Positions 1-10,780 of a DNA stretch of 64,000 bases are shown piece by piece. Source of the DNA: Diploptera punctata (taxonomy: Eukaryota; Arthropoda; Insecta; Blattodea; Blaberidae); the NCBI GenBank assembly GCA_030220185.1, contig JASPKZ010007295.1:280501-344500 (forward strand), read 5' to 3'. How positions within the stretch are numbered: position 1 is the first letter of the stretch; each line of letters starts with the position of its first letter. The notes below the pieces were generated by a model. That model searched no databases and had not been told where the DNA came from. It was given only the letters and a program-made list of their open reading frames with translations. The position numbers were made by a program, and so were the translations under genes.

Positions 1-216
1 TGTCGGATCACCCAACTAGTAATGTTTGCTTCCTCAACTATAGCCTCTATTAATTGTAGCTACCCATATTCCTTACGATACTGAATGGAAACCGGTTACA
101 CACTGGCCGAAATTTCACGAGACATTTTCTTCCCCCATGGGGACTCGAACCAGCATAAGTCCCGTAGCTCTGCTTCGAGATATACTGCCTTTAATCGCTC
201 GGCTACGGCGCGGGAC
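1..216 (-). mobile_element. tRNA-derived SINE (type A), cut by window edge
   Basis: On the minus strand a tRNA-like head near 216-140 carries an A-box-like TAGCCGAGCG and a B-box-like GGTTCGAGTCC. The body runs to base 1. The same head occurs at 13855 (+), 28989 (-) and, decayed, at 10020 (-), so this is a SINE family and not a tRNA gene. Confidence 0.7.
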
Positions 217-1015
217 GGAAATAAAGAATATGATGATGATAATGATTAATGTTGTAGTCTCTAAGTTGTACAGCATATGTTTTCCACAAATCATCTTAAG
301 ATAAATATATTTAGTACATACTGTATACAGTATTATGTAAGGCGCCATTAAATTGCCTTTTCTATCTCACAATATTCAGCCAAGCCTATCTTTCTGGTGC
401 GCATCTGGTAATAAACGTGTGAAATAATACTTTTTTTTCTGTACGATCTTTATTCGTCTTAAAAAACCACAACGATTCTTGGAAATATAGACCCTATATC
501 GTACTATCATGATAAAAGCGGGCTAACATAATAACACCCACAAAAATGATTCAAGTCATGTCTTTTGACATTATATAGCACCATTCTTCAATAAAGCAGA
601 CACATAAAATTCTTCATAGCTGTTTAGCATAGTAATATCTGGCTAAATTCCCAGCTTTAATGGCAGTATTAAATCGGTCAAAGAAATCGTGGGGTTTTCA
701 ATATACAAGCCAAGTTTTCAAACAAAATATCTAACAAAAGTTATTTGTGCAGTGATTTTTAATACAACAATAATCTGAATGAGATCAATTAAAATACTTT
801 TTTAGAGAATTCCTAGTTTGTGAGAAACTTAAGAGATGAGACTGGTAGTGTCAAATGAAGTAGGGCCTAATGTTTGCCTTATGAACCAATGTTGGACAAG
901 GCGATACATACCATAGCAAACAGTTTCTTCATTTATCAGTATTCAGTTACACTCGTAACTTGTAACAGTACACTGCAGGAATGGATGCGTGGCACATGAT
1001 AATAATTACTGTTTT
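217..1015. other. Intronic or intergenic sequence without recognised genes
   Basis: AT-rich sequence with no convincing ORF, repeat boundary or RNA gene that I can support. It presumably lies in an upstream intron of the decarboxylase gene. Confidence 0.3.
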
Positions 1016-1132
1016 AGGTTCGGTTTCACCAACAGAGGTAACTGTATTACGCCAGTTTAAGCTATGCATTATATACGGGGAAAACTGACGTAATACAGTT
1101 ACCTGTGTTGGTGAAACTGGCCCTTATTCGTG
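1016..1132. mobile_element. Short hairpin MITE
   Basis: Two arms of about 40 bases (1020-1062 and 1082-1125) are reverse complements, starting with the motif GGTTTCACCAAC and separated by about 20 bases. This is the form of a small non-autonomous DNA transposon. The superfamily cannot be named. Confidence 0.6.
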
Positions 1133-1251
1133 TAACTGGTTTCATCTCCCATTATTTACAACTCAAATACGTATCTATATGTTTTCATTTAACAGCATCC
1201 GTATAATAACCAACTACGGATAATACACAAAGCTTAAAAAAAAGCTTAATA

Positions 1252-2250
1252 CAGTAAAACCTGTTTAATCCGGAACGTGAATAATGCGGAAATCTGCCCA
1301 ATGTGAACAAATGTATTGGTCCCGTAATTTTACGTGTATTTATTTTGTATAAAGCGGATTCTGTCCAACGCGAAAACGGAAGGATATTTGCACACAATTC
1401 ATGGAAAATAAATTATAGGGCGGAAAGATAGAGAGATAATTCAATTAGATTCCACTTCATTGAATTCCCGTTAGACGAAATAATGATTCCTACCGCAGCC
1501 GGGTGAAGTAGAGTTTCTACTTGTATCTGGAATTTTCTTTCGGTCTCACTGCACACCTGTTTTGCGAAATACAGGTTTGCTTAACAAACATTTGGCGTGT
1601 GACATTTGTCTTACAAATAACCAGTACACTGTAAAATCGTAATAAGAATTGTGACCGATTGCGTATCTTTCACAGGTAATGTTCTGAATTTACGGAGTAA
1701 AGATGCTAAATCTATGTATCATTGTCATTAAACGAAAAAGTGAAAGTGATTGAAGATAAAGAAAGCAAACTCTCAATACGCGAAACAATGACTACATTTT
1801 ATGAGATTTTATCACAAAGAAATAATAATGAACGAATGGATGCAAGGAAATTGTCAAATGAAGAGCAAAAATAAATAAATAAATGAGGTGTGTTTTATAA
1901 GTCATCAAAAAATCTTCAAAATTTCCGGACCAATGGTCGAAAGTCAAGCTCTAGCTGTTGCTATATCCCTAGGGAATAACGATTTCAAGGCATCTTCAGG
2001 TTGGTTGTGGGCAGTTTTAAAAGACGACAAAGTATAGTGTGGAATGAAATTTGCGGGGAATCAAAGGATGTGGACGAAAGTATGGTTAGTGAGGGCAAAC
2101 CGAAACTGCACACTTCAATTTCAGGATACGCGCCTAAGAGTCATTTAACGCTGACGAAAATGGTGTTTTTTTTTTTTTTTGCGCGTTACCGTCGAAGTCG
2201 TTCGTACGTACTATACTTTAGTTTCCAAAGGCAGCGGAACTACAATTAAT
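1252..2250 (+). pseudogene. pogo/Tigger-like transposon relic with CENP-B-type DNA-binding domain
   Basis: A Tigger-like terminus, cagtaaaacctg then tttaatccgg, starts at 1252 after TA. From about 1725 to 2165 broken frames read LNEKVKVIEDKESKLS, then NERMDARKLSNEEQK, then GPMVESQALAVA, LGNNDFKAS, WNEICGESKDVDESMV and ISGYAPK. These follow the order of the CENP-B/Tigger helix-turn-helix and HTH-CENPB domains of pogo transposases. Frameshifts and stops make it inactive. The catalytic DDE domain is absent; the relic ends in a T-run at 2164-2180. The opposite terminal repeat was not found. The function in a live copy is cut-and-paste transposition in the nucleus. Confidence 0.72.
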
Positions 2251-2675
2251 CCAAGATATATAAAAAGATATATGCGATGCTCTATAATCTAAGATTGATT
2301 AATATTTTTTATAATGCGGAAAAAGAAACTGATCCCATGCGATTCCGCTTTGAAGACAAGTTTTATTATAATATTTAATTGGATACCTTAAAGTAGAAAG
2401 GTATAAAATGGAAAAATCTTAAAAAAAAACAAGTTTATTACATAGAATAGAGCAATCTTCTCAACAGAATGATGTAAGAATAAGAATGCATCCACTTGTG
2501 TTCCCTAGGCGACATGTTATGTTGGCAGCACATCACGTTTAAGTATTCTTGTGGCAATATAAAGGTAGCCTATTTATTTTCTGTAATATTTCATTTTTGC
2601 ACATAGCTATTTTCTAGTTTCAACCTGAAGTGTCAATACGTTCAAAATATTGCATAATTCCAGACATTTAACACA

Positions 2676-3085
2676 GGGAGAGGACGAGTGGTAAATACCC
2701 TCGCCTTTGGCTCCGAGGTTCCCCAGTTTAAATACGACCTGAGCCGATGGATTTTCAGGGGGGAAACAGATGGTTCGGTGTCGCAAGAGGATAGACGCTC
2801 GGTTCTCACCGCTACGGTGTCAAGTTGGCATCTTGGTCATTCAATGTGGGTTTCGTAGTGGATGAAATGGAATATGGGCAGGTTTTTGTCATTTCCCTCT
2901 TTCACAAACTTTATTCCACCATTTCTCCACACCGATCTCATTCACTTAGTTCCATTTAATTTCATCCGCGCCTGTGTTGGTACGTCCTTGTTATTCATAG
3001 ATCTTCAATGTTAGGAGCTTCATCGCATCTCATTCCTCGACCCGGCCCTCAAACGGATACGAGCTGAGGAGATTAAAACCGCTGA
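2676..3085 (+). mobile_element. tRNA-derived SINE (type C)
   Basis: The head starts near 2676 with a degenerate tRNA-like region. The body contains TTTCGTAGTGGATGAAATGG and ends near TCGACCCGGCCCTC...GAGCTGAGGA. The same order (TTTCGTGGTGGACGAAACGG, TCATTCATAGA, GACCCGACCCTGA) recurs at 7660-8070, which defines a family. Confidence 0.55.
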
Positions 3086-3570
3086 ACATGGCTTCCTTCG
3101 GAAGATAAGTACTGTAGTAGATTTACGCAATGAAAAATAACGTCTAGCTTGAAATAAGAGGTCTCTAGGCAAACTTTGCTGACTCCTTCACGCCTTGATT
3201 TGAAATGGGACGCTAATGACCTGAGCTGTTAAAGACCTTCGTTAGACAAAATATTAACTGTCATGGGAGAAACGTTTTCAAGCGTATGTAGCTTTGCATT
3301 GGAGCTTCGCCAGATTCATCTTTATAAACAAAAGTCGCTGTATTTCACATCACGTTTAACTTAGTCGCTGACACGAATACTAACAAGGGAAGTACTTATG
3401 CTGGACCAGTTGGATTGTAACAAAAATTGGAGGATATGTTGAATCAAGGATACTGAACACCATGATATTAGTCATTTCACTGTAAATTCAATAGTATGCA
3501 TAATATTTAACACAAAATAAGGAACAAGAAAATAAAAAAAAGGCTTAACATCGGTACATGACAAAATAAA
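3086..3570. other. No supported feature
   Basis: AT-rich sequence. Bases 3395-3440, which include a lone GTTGGATTGTAACAAAAATT, recur inverted at about 4800-4855. I see no gene. Confidence 0.3.
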
Positions 3571-4302
3571 TACGAGGGCGGATCGGAAAGTAACGCACAA
3601 TATTTTTTTTCTGCCTTGGTATTGCAGCTAGAATGTTGAAATTTCACAGAGATATAGTTTGAAGTTTTCACTACAGATGGTATTTTTTCTCAGGTGCACC
3701 TCTTGCGAGAGAAGCTTGAACTATGCAACAAAGATGGCGCGCATGCTACAGTCGTCCACCTGTGAGGAACAGAGAAGTGTTGTTCGATTTTGGTGGACCA
3801 AAGGGCATAAACCCAGCGAAATTCACAGGGACATGCGTGGCGTGTATGGGGATGATTGTATGGACCGTAGCAATGTCTCCAGGTGGTGCACATTCTTCCA
3901 AGAGGGACGCGTGAACCTTAGTGATTCGCCACGCTCCGGCCGGCCGACAACAGCAGCAATCCCGCAACACGATGGGAAAAATGTGTTGAGAAAGTTGGTG
4001 ACTATGTCGAAAAGTAGGTAAAAGATGTAAGTTCATTTGTGATTTTTTTTCCTTTTTTTTACTATTAAACTTTTAAAAAAAAATTATTGTGCTTTACTTT
4101 CCGATCCTCACAGGTGAACGACTGTAGCATGCGCGCCATCTTTGTTGCATAGTTCAAGCTTCTCTCGCAAGAGTGCACTTGAGAAAAAAATACCATCTGT
4201 AGTGAAAACTTCAAACTATATCTCTGTGAAATTTCAACATTCTAGCTGCAATACCAAGGCAGAAAAAAATTATTGTGCGTTACCTTCCGATCCGCCCTCG
4301 TA
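3571..4302 (+). mobile_element. Non-autonomous mariner-type element with ~195-bp inverted arms
   Basis: TA flanks a terminus beginning CGAGGGCGGATCGGAA. The left arm (3571-3767) and the right arm (4107-4302) are nearly perfect reverse complements. The centre encodes the N-terminal half of a mariner transposase from about 3762: STCEEQRSVVRFWW, then RSNVSRWCTFFQEGR, then a DSPRSGRPTT linker, which is the paired helix-turn-helix pattern. The catalytic DDD domain is missing. An extra copy of the terminal sequence (GTGCTTTACTTTCCGATCC) sits internally at about 4089-4107. The element needs a transposase in trans. Confidence 0.82.
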
Positions 4303-5034
4303 AGTAAAACATTTGGAAAAAATAATATAAACAAATAAAAATACAAAATGATAGTCTGGTGAAAGAGGAAAGAACAATAAGGGACAGGGAGAGATATATA
4401 AACTAACGAAATAAATATTGCAACGGAGCGGCACAGTTACTTGAAGAGCGGCGCACCGGAGTGTGAACGTTTTTTCCACTCCCGCAGTCGAATATTCGTA
4501 CAGTAGGCCTATATACTAATTGTTTCTACTCGTACGACTTCAAGTCACAAAACGTAGGCCCTGCATAGTGCTCTGCTATCTCTATAAGGTATACAAAAAT
4601 AGTTATTGATGTTAACAAGGTGGGAAACTAATATTTACGTTCTTCGCCCCGGTAGCTGCACTTGTTCTTGAAACCAGCTGGAATGAGAAATCTTGCCGTT
4701 ACGAACCAGTCAATAACGCGATTGAAATTTAATGACAACACGAGTTTTATTAATTTTACAGCAAAATGACTAACGTCATCATGTTTAATGTCAATCAATT
4801 AACGTATCCTCCAATTTTTGTTACAATCCAACTGGTCCAACATAAGTAGTTTCCTTGTAAGTTAACTAATATCCTGGATTTAAAAGTACGCATTTTCAAA
4901 ACGAAATTTTTTAAAATGAATTTTTAATTTTTTTAAAATCAATGACACCAGTTTTGTCGTATAGTTAGAAATAAGATTAAAACTTCTACGGATTAAGTAT
5001 GTAAAAAATTTAAATCAATATATTATTACAACAT
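4303..5034. other. No supported gene
   Basis: AT-rich intronic-type sequence. Bases about 4800-4850 repeat, inverted, a segment at about 3395-3440, so an older repeat may enclose the mariner element. No ORF or RNA is convincing. Confidence 0.3.
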
Positions 5035-5343
5035 TTCTGGCGTTCTCTCCTGGCATAGTGCCTGGAAGGTGGGATTACGCTGCCCTGATGATATGAGAAA
5101 TGACGATGGTAATGATACGCCAGGAGAGGCCTTAATCTAAATTTAATCTAATGAGCCGAATATGACAATGATGGCCATAAAGTGTTCGGGGACTGTTTGG
5201 GCCTAAAAGTTTCCTGACATTTTCTTACAGTTAGGAAAAACCCCGTAAAAACCTCACCCAGGAAACTTGCCCCAACCGTAGATCGAACTGGGGGCCTCTG
5301 CGCGACAAGGCAGTACGCTACCTTGAGACCACAGCGGCGGACC
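5035..5343 (-). mobile_element. tRNA-derived SINE (type B2)
   Basis: On the minus strand a tRNA-like head (GTCCGCCGCTGTGGTCTCAA) is followed by a B-box region, then GTTTTTACGGGG and TGTCAGGAAA, and a tail ending GCCAGGAGAGAA. Related copies with the same tail lie at 7218 (+) and 60674 (-). Confidence 0.7.
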
Positions 5344-5743
5344 ATTTTTTAATATTACAATATTTATAAATTAACGCATTTTATTTACAAAATTAAAATT
5401 ATAAAATTGTTACCTTGAAGGTCCGTCTCCTGATCTTTGTAAAAGTATTAATTCTCTGTAGGTCTTTCGGGACTAGTCACATCATAAGCAGAAGGAGCAA
5501 GAGATAGGTCTACATCTACTGATTCTGAATGCAACACTGGTACTCTTGTGGTAATTTTGTACAGGAGATTGATTGTACTGGGTGTGTTCCTTGGTATTTA
5601 GGAACAGGTTGTTGTTGGTTTCCTTATATAAATTTCTTCCAATACTTTTATTTTTGCTGGATTTTTCTGTCTGTGTAGTATTAAGAGGGTGTTGTCAATA
5701 TTTAACATGTGACGTCCTGCATTTTATTTATTTTTTCTAACAG

Positions 5744-5950
5744 CATGGATACTCGCAATCTGCAATCGATTATCGGCACTGGGGTGTCCCTCTCAGCAGA
5801 AGATTCCGGTCCCTCAAATTATGGTTTGTCCTTCGCAACTACGGAATCTCCGGACTGCAGAATTACATTCGACATCACATACGACTGGCAAAAAGATTCG
5901 AGCAACTCGTTCTTAAAGACAAAAGATTCGAAGTCTGTAATGAAGTCAAG
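5744..5950 (+). CDS. Tdc2: Tyrosine decarboxylase, internal exon A (69 codons)
   Basis: This exon encodes part of the PLP-dependent group II decarboxylase fold. The enzyme converts tyrosine to tyramine in the cytosol of octopaminergic/tyraminergic cells. The right frame begins with CAT at 5744, after a pyrimidine-rich acceptor ending in ctaacag, and ends AAG before gtaagt at 5951. It reads HGYS..., then DYRHWGVPLSRRFRSLKLW, then RFEVCNEVK. The RHWGVPLSRRFRSLKLW stretch is a hallmark of insect tyrosine decarboxylases and close relatives such as Ddc and Hdc. The internal ATG at 5745 belongs to another frame and is not a start. Earlier exons with the PLP-binding lysine must lie upstream of the window. 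Length is exactly 207 nt, and both splice junctions are phase 0. Tdc1 or another family member is possible, but the C-terminal exons favour Tdc2. Confidence 0.9.
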
Positions 5951-6119
5951 GTAAGTTCATTTCTAATTATTTTTACTAAAATTTTATTTTCACACGTTTG
6001 AATATCTTTGGTCATACCTCATCTAGAAACGCTAGATTTAGGCCTATACTAGTAGGTCTGAAAGCCTACATTTATTATGCATTATGCTAATATATAACTC
6101 ACTTGTATTTTAAATACAC

Positions 6120-6561
6120 TGACTATTTAACTCATGCCCCAAATGGGAGTCAATGACCAATCACGTTTCAATGATTTCTGTTTTACAACCAATCAGAGTC
6201 GTGTTTCACGAAATATTTATCAGTGTTATAATTACCATATTAAAGAAAGCTCCTCCTTCACAATATTGCGTTCCTTTGGCAATAAATAGTATGATCTGGT
6301 TGCAGTGATAAACATAAGAAGCAGATGAAGCGTACCTATCGTTTCTCATTTGTTTTCAAACATCGCCGTTTACATTAAATATTTTAAAATAACTATAGTT
6401 AAATAATGATTTGGTGAGTAAACAGCTTAATTTTATTCGTTAAATAGTCCTAACAAATGCCACTCTTGATTTACAAATTCTCTAGATAAATTCACTCCTC
6501 ACTTCGTGAGTCGTGAATTTATCGATAATTTGGAAATCACTCGTGGCATTACTTATGATAA
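6120..6561 (+). repeat. Interspersed repeat R1 with terminal hairpin
   Basis: It starts GACTATTTAACTCATGCCCC and ends in a hairpin (about 6462-6553) whose arms contain TGATTT(A/C)CAAATTCTCTAG and the inverse. It closes with GGCATTACTTATGAT. Further copies lie at 18138-18766 (-), 20357-20988 (-), 33640-34010 (-), 38342-39092 (+) and 42481-42963 (-). There is no coding potential. Confidence 0.65.
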
Positions 6562-7217
6562 TGAAATGGTCAGGTTTTCTACATTGGGAACTGAACTCCG
6601 TCCGTTCTTCGAATACTAGTCTGAAACTCTACAGTCTGAGTCAGTGTGTTCGCTGATTGATTACTCTGTTAATGACTATTAATTAACAAAGCAACGTTCA
6701 GTGAAATATGACATTGAAAATTATCCTTCCTTTGGTAAAATTGATACCCCATTATTAGAATTAAAAAACTGTTTTAAAGTTTCAAAATAAAAGAAAAACG
6801 AATAGGGGCCCAACTTTTGGGAATAGCCTCCAGTGGAGATTACAAAAATGACATAGATTAAAATAATTTTGAAAAATGCTATACTTTTAGATTCTGAAGT
6901 AACAAGGCTATATAATAGATTCACTAACATCACATTAAGTAGCAGGCTTGATGGCATGTTACGATCTCAAGGTTGGGTTTTCTGGTTTCACTATGATTTT
7001 TAAAAATGTTTGTAGAAAATATCAGGAATTTAAATTTTCGAGTCCACTTTTGTGCTTAATATATTGAATGTTTCATATTTCATTAAACTATTAAAATTCT
7101 AATAAAGCCAAAAAAGTTCAATATTTCATAAATGCTAAGATATGAATAGTAGTCAAACATTATTATTATTCATGGTAAAATTCCGTTGAGCTATTATTCA
7201 TAAAATTAAAATTATAA
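6562..7217. other. No supported feature
   Basis: AT-rich intron sequence with no recognised repeat or ORF. Confidence 0.3.
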
Positions 7218-7600
7218 CATGTCCACCGCTGCGGTCTCGAGACAGCGTGCTGCCTTATCACGCAGCGGGCCCGGGTTCGATCCCCGGTCGGAACAGTTTT
7301 TCTGGGTGAGGTTTTTATCGGGGTTTTTCCTCACCTGTAAGACAAATGTCAGGAAAACATTAAGGCCCAAACGGTCCCCGAAATCATATGGCCATCGCAA
7401 TTATCATCATTCATATTCATCTTAGATTAAGCTTAGGATTAGGGACTTTCCTGGCGCACCATTATCATCATCACCACCCATCATATCATCGGGGCAACGT
7501 AACACCGCCTTCCAGGCGCCCCAAACTCAGAAGTGGGTTACAAGTACGCCATGCCAGGAGAGAAACCAGGAATGTCGAAAGACAAACCTGGGGCATTTGA
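7218..7600 (+). mobile_element. tRNA-derived SINE (type B2)
   Basis: The head GTCCACCGCTGCGGTCTCGA has a B box in GGGTTCGATCCCCGG. The body has GAGGTTTTTATCGGGG and TGTCAGGAAAAC. The tail carries CCGCCTTCCAGGCGCCCCAA and GCCAGGAGAGAAACCAGG. It is full length for the family. ORFs across it on both strands are shadows. Confidence 0.75.
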
Positions 7601-7659
7601 AAAAAAAATTATAACATCAAATAATCCGCTCCCTAATAATAGAGTAATAGTTATTTAAC

Positions 7660-8075
7660 TGACCATGGCGCAAGCGGTTAGACGCTCGCATCTCATTGCT
7701 GGGGTCCCGAGATCGAGCCTCGGTCACTCCATGTGAGTTTCGTGGTGGACGAAACGGAGCTTGACAGATTTTTCTTCGGGTTTTCTCCCGTTTTTCACCG
7801 TCACAATTTCATACCAGCATTTCTCTATACTCATTTCATTTCGTACGTCTGCCCCCGTGCAGACTGCACCCTTGTCATTCATAGACAAAATCTTATTCTT
7901 CTGAAAGTACAAACCAATAATAATAATAAATAATTATAGATGTAAAAAGATTACCAAAATAATTTATCCGAAATACTGATTCTCTAGCAAGAATTATTAA
8001 AACACAAATCCACATAAGGGAATCCATTTCATCCATCGACCCGACCCTGAGTTGGACACGAGTTGAGGACACTTT
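7660..8075 (+). mobile_element. tRNA-derived SINE (type C), interrupted
   Basis: The tRNA-like head GGCGCAAGCGGTTAGACGCT and the B box CGAGATCGAGCCTCGG are followed by the body seen at 2820-3085. About 120 bases of AT-rich DNA (7905-8025) separate the TCATTCATAGACAAAATCTT part from the terminal GACCCGACCCTGA part. Confidence 0.6.
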
Positions 8076-8779
8076 ACTTTATTTAATTGAACGACGCTAT
8101 GGTAAAGTTTTACCTTCCACTTCGGCAGACCTGGTTTGATTTTCGCATGGTAGGGGTACGGATATGTACCTTTTGTCTTATGCTTGGAGTTGACTCTAAT
8201 ACACTGCTAATCCCAGATCTAGTGAGGTTCATCAGTATGTGCATGTCTAATTTGCAATTCACAGTTTGAGTTCTTTGCCTTCACACGACGAGCTGAGGAC
8301 ACTGCCTTGCAGGACATTGGCTTGTTAAGTCTGATGGCAGGATGTAAATCCTTAAAAAGCAAAGAGGATTAAAGATATTAAGAATTTATCATCATCTATA
8401 TCATATTAGTATTATCGATTCTCCAAATAATGCGAACCATACTTCACCTTTCGATATGCTAGGGTTATATCAATAATATTATAATGCAATATAAACAACT
8501 AAACTAATTAATTAACAATCAAAAAACTAACTCAAAATCTCTTAAAATATAATCGAGAAAGTCACACAGCATTTCTTATATTAAGTATTCGTCGAAGGTA
8601 GATGAAATCTATTTTGTCAATACAGTAATTTAATAATAAATTCATGTATTTGGGATCCAAACGAATGACATTCAAGTAACATGTGATGCAGTCTGGCTGA
8701 AGTTCTTCCATACACTATTTGTACGTATTTTGAATCGTTCCAAATATTGCCCAAATTTACCGTGACCAGTCATGAATTA
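8076..8779. other. No supported gene
   Basis: Contains an unassigned GC-richer stretch (8090-8345) that looks like degraded repeat, then AT-rich intron sequence. Confidence 0.3.
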
Positions 8780-9000
8780 CGTTAATACAAAATTCTTCAC
8801 GGATTGAATTGCAAAAGATTCGTTCCAGTCTCATGCAGAAAACTGATCTCTCCATCGTGTTCTTGGTCGTCCCATACATCTAAAACCCTCTGGCTTATAC
8901 GAGTACGTGAATAACTGTTTTGTTATACGTTTTTCATCCATTCTTTGAATGTAGTCGAAGCAATTTTGTTTATATTCTATGATTCTGTATTTTAAGCTCG
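8780..9000 (-). pseudogene. LINE reverse transcriptase C-terminal fragment
   Basis: The minus strand reads IQRMDEKRITKQLF, then YSYKPEGFRCMGRPRTRWRD and QFSA stop, near 8950-8830. This is the basic GRPRTRW tail found after the reverse transcriptase domain of many insect RTE-like LINEs. Only the last 50 or so codons remain. Confidence 0.6.
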
Positions 9001-9214
9001 TTCCTAATATATTTGCTATATTTTTTATTATCTTATAAAGTATATCTAGTTACATGTCTCGGGAAAAATTAAGAATTAACAATTGTTAGTAATTCTGAGC
9101 AATATTGATTTATTGTTTAAGGTGTCTTAATTTTCTTAACCTAGGTCCTCTGAATCTTAGAACATATTAACCACAATATTATCTAAACTCTATAGCTCAG
9201 AAGACTTAGAAGGC

Positions 9215-9241
9215 ATATATATATATATATATATATATATA
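9215..9241. repeat. (AT)n microsatellite
   Basis: Uninterrupted AT dinucleotide run at the left border of a repeat. Confidence 0.95.
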
Positions 9242-9720
9242 CTAGAAGTCCCGGCCACGCGTTGCTGTGGCTAAGGTAAACGTTAAAAATTTAAATTAAG
9301 TTGCTGTCTTTCAGCCAGATTACTTAAAACTAATACTTACACACGAAATTAATAATATTGAAAATAAAATAAACACTAAACACGCAAATTATGAAATAAT
9401 CAATATTTGTAATTCAATTGAAATTCGCGGTTGCAACAAAAAGCACAGCCATCTGGATATCTCTTTGTTAAATAATAAACCAATTACCTTACCAAATTAC
9501 ATTACACCACCATCTGTTAGAATCGTATGGAACTCACAGATAATTATAACTCTTTGTTAAATAATAAACAAATAATTTGCAATAAAAAATAATGCGACTA
9601 TAAATTTAGTTATAAACTATCCTAAGTCTCAAGTTGGACCAAACTGCACACAGTGTGCAAAATTTTATTAAAATCGGTTCAGCAGTTTAGGATTCCATCG
9701 CGGACAAACAATGTGACACG

Positions 9721-9724
<4 letters not shown>
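9242..9724 (+). repeat. Interspersed repeat bounded by (AT)n on both sides
   Basis: It begins CTAGAAGTCCCGGCCACGCG, just after an AT run, and ends ATCGCGGACAAACAATGTGA before the next AT run. Non-coding elements of this start/end type are common in insects. The class (SINE or LINE tail) is not certain. Confidence 0.5.

Positions 9725-9762
<38 letters not shown>
9725..9762. repeat. (AT)n microsatellite
   Basis: AT dinucleotide run of about 38 bases. The ORF crossing it is not a gene. Confidence 0.95.
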
Positions 9763-9764
<2 letters not shown>

Positions 9765-9859
9765 AGTCGACTGCTGGCCGCCTCACATACACATGTATCA
9801 TTTATAGCCTTAAATTATTGTGCATCCAGTATAACTATAGGGATAATGGGTTAGTATTT

Positions 9860-10020
9860 CAAGTCCTCCTATCGTTATAACTGATTTTCTCAACCTATAG
9901 CCGCTACTTACTGGCCAAAATTCTGTGTGAAGATATCTTCCCCATAGAGACCTAAACCAGCGTATGTGTCGTAGCTCTGCATCCTGGCATGATACCTTAG
10001 AGAACTTGGTTACGGCAAAG
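9860..10020 (-). mobile_element. Decayed tRNA-derived SINE (type A)
   Basis: On the minus strand GTAACCAAG...CTAAGGTATCATG and GCTACGACACATACGCTGG align by eye with the type A head and body at 13855. Box motifs are eroded. Confidence 0.5.
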
Positions 10021-10356
10021 TACAAAACCCTTGAATGAAGAACATAAATATATAAATTGCAATAGCCTATAATGTCATGTCTGAAGCAAAATGGGATGCT
10101 GTTGCTGATATTTATCATTCGTTTCTTCACTACGGTATATAATTTTCTCCATCCTAAAGTGACTGGGCCATGAATTATGTATTATTATATGAAATAATAA
10201 ATACATGCATTTAAGTATATACATGCAATTTTTAAATGCTAATTATGTTGAAGAGACTGGACAAACATGCGAAATGATTCAGCAAGTTTTAGGTTTTGCA
10301 TGTCAGTTAAGAAAACGGAAGTATTCAAGTGTGTCAAGAAACTCGTTTCACAAGAC

Positions 10357-10388
<32 letters not shown>

Positions 10389-10780
10389 AGAATAACGCAC
10401 GTATACATTAATCAATTATTCATTACACTATTATGTTTTCAGGTATTTTAGTTGGTCCACTGCGTGATGTGGTCGGTTGAGTCTATACCTTCCACTCCCG
10501 CACGATTCCTTGAGGGATTACATCCTTTGCCTATGATGTCTTCGGCGGTGCCTCTGACATCCTGCTAAGAGCAGGCACAGAATATATGTGTATCTGCCTA
10601 GTATGTGGTTAAAAGTTAATTGCTTCCTGCCTATAGGTGTAATGTCAGGGCACTGGCTTGATGGGGTATAAGGTCTACAAAAGGAGAGAAGGTAAATTAA
10701 TTGAAGAAGAAGAAGAAGAATAAGAAAGTGATATTATATTACTTGGGCTTAAAAATATATCCATTATGGAATTCACCAAA
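10021..10780. other. Unassigned, with poly(A) at 10358-10384
   Basis: It holds a 27-base A run and, at 10441-10730, a GC-richer segment ending in (GAA)n that may be a LINE or SINE 3' part. No ORF is supported. Confidence 0.35.

Noticed and set aside
5709..5954. 81-codon ORF starting before exon A (MDTRNLQSI...)
   Set aside because: It is a different frame from the conserved decarboxylase reading and runs across the splice acceptor; the CAT frame at 5744 is the coding one.
7219..7425. ORFs on both strands over SINE heads (also 24000, 27100, 48750, 51600)
   Set aside because: They read through tRNA-derived SINE sequence and appear wherever the SINE does; they are not proteins.
9653..9880. ORF with poly(Ile-Tyr)
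   Set aside because: It is translated (AT)n microsatellite. The same holds for similar ORFs at 45862, 51839, 51906, 57856 and 58969.
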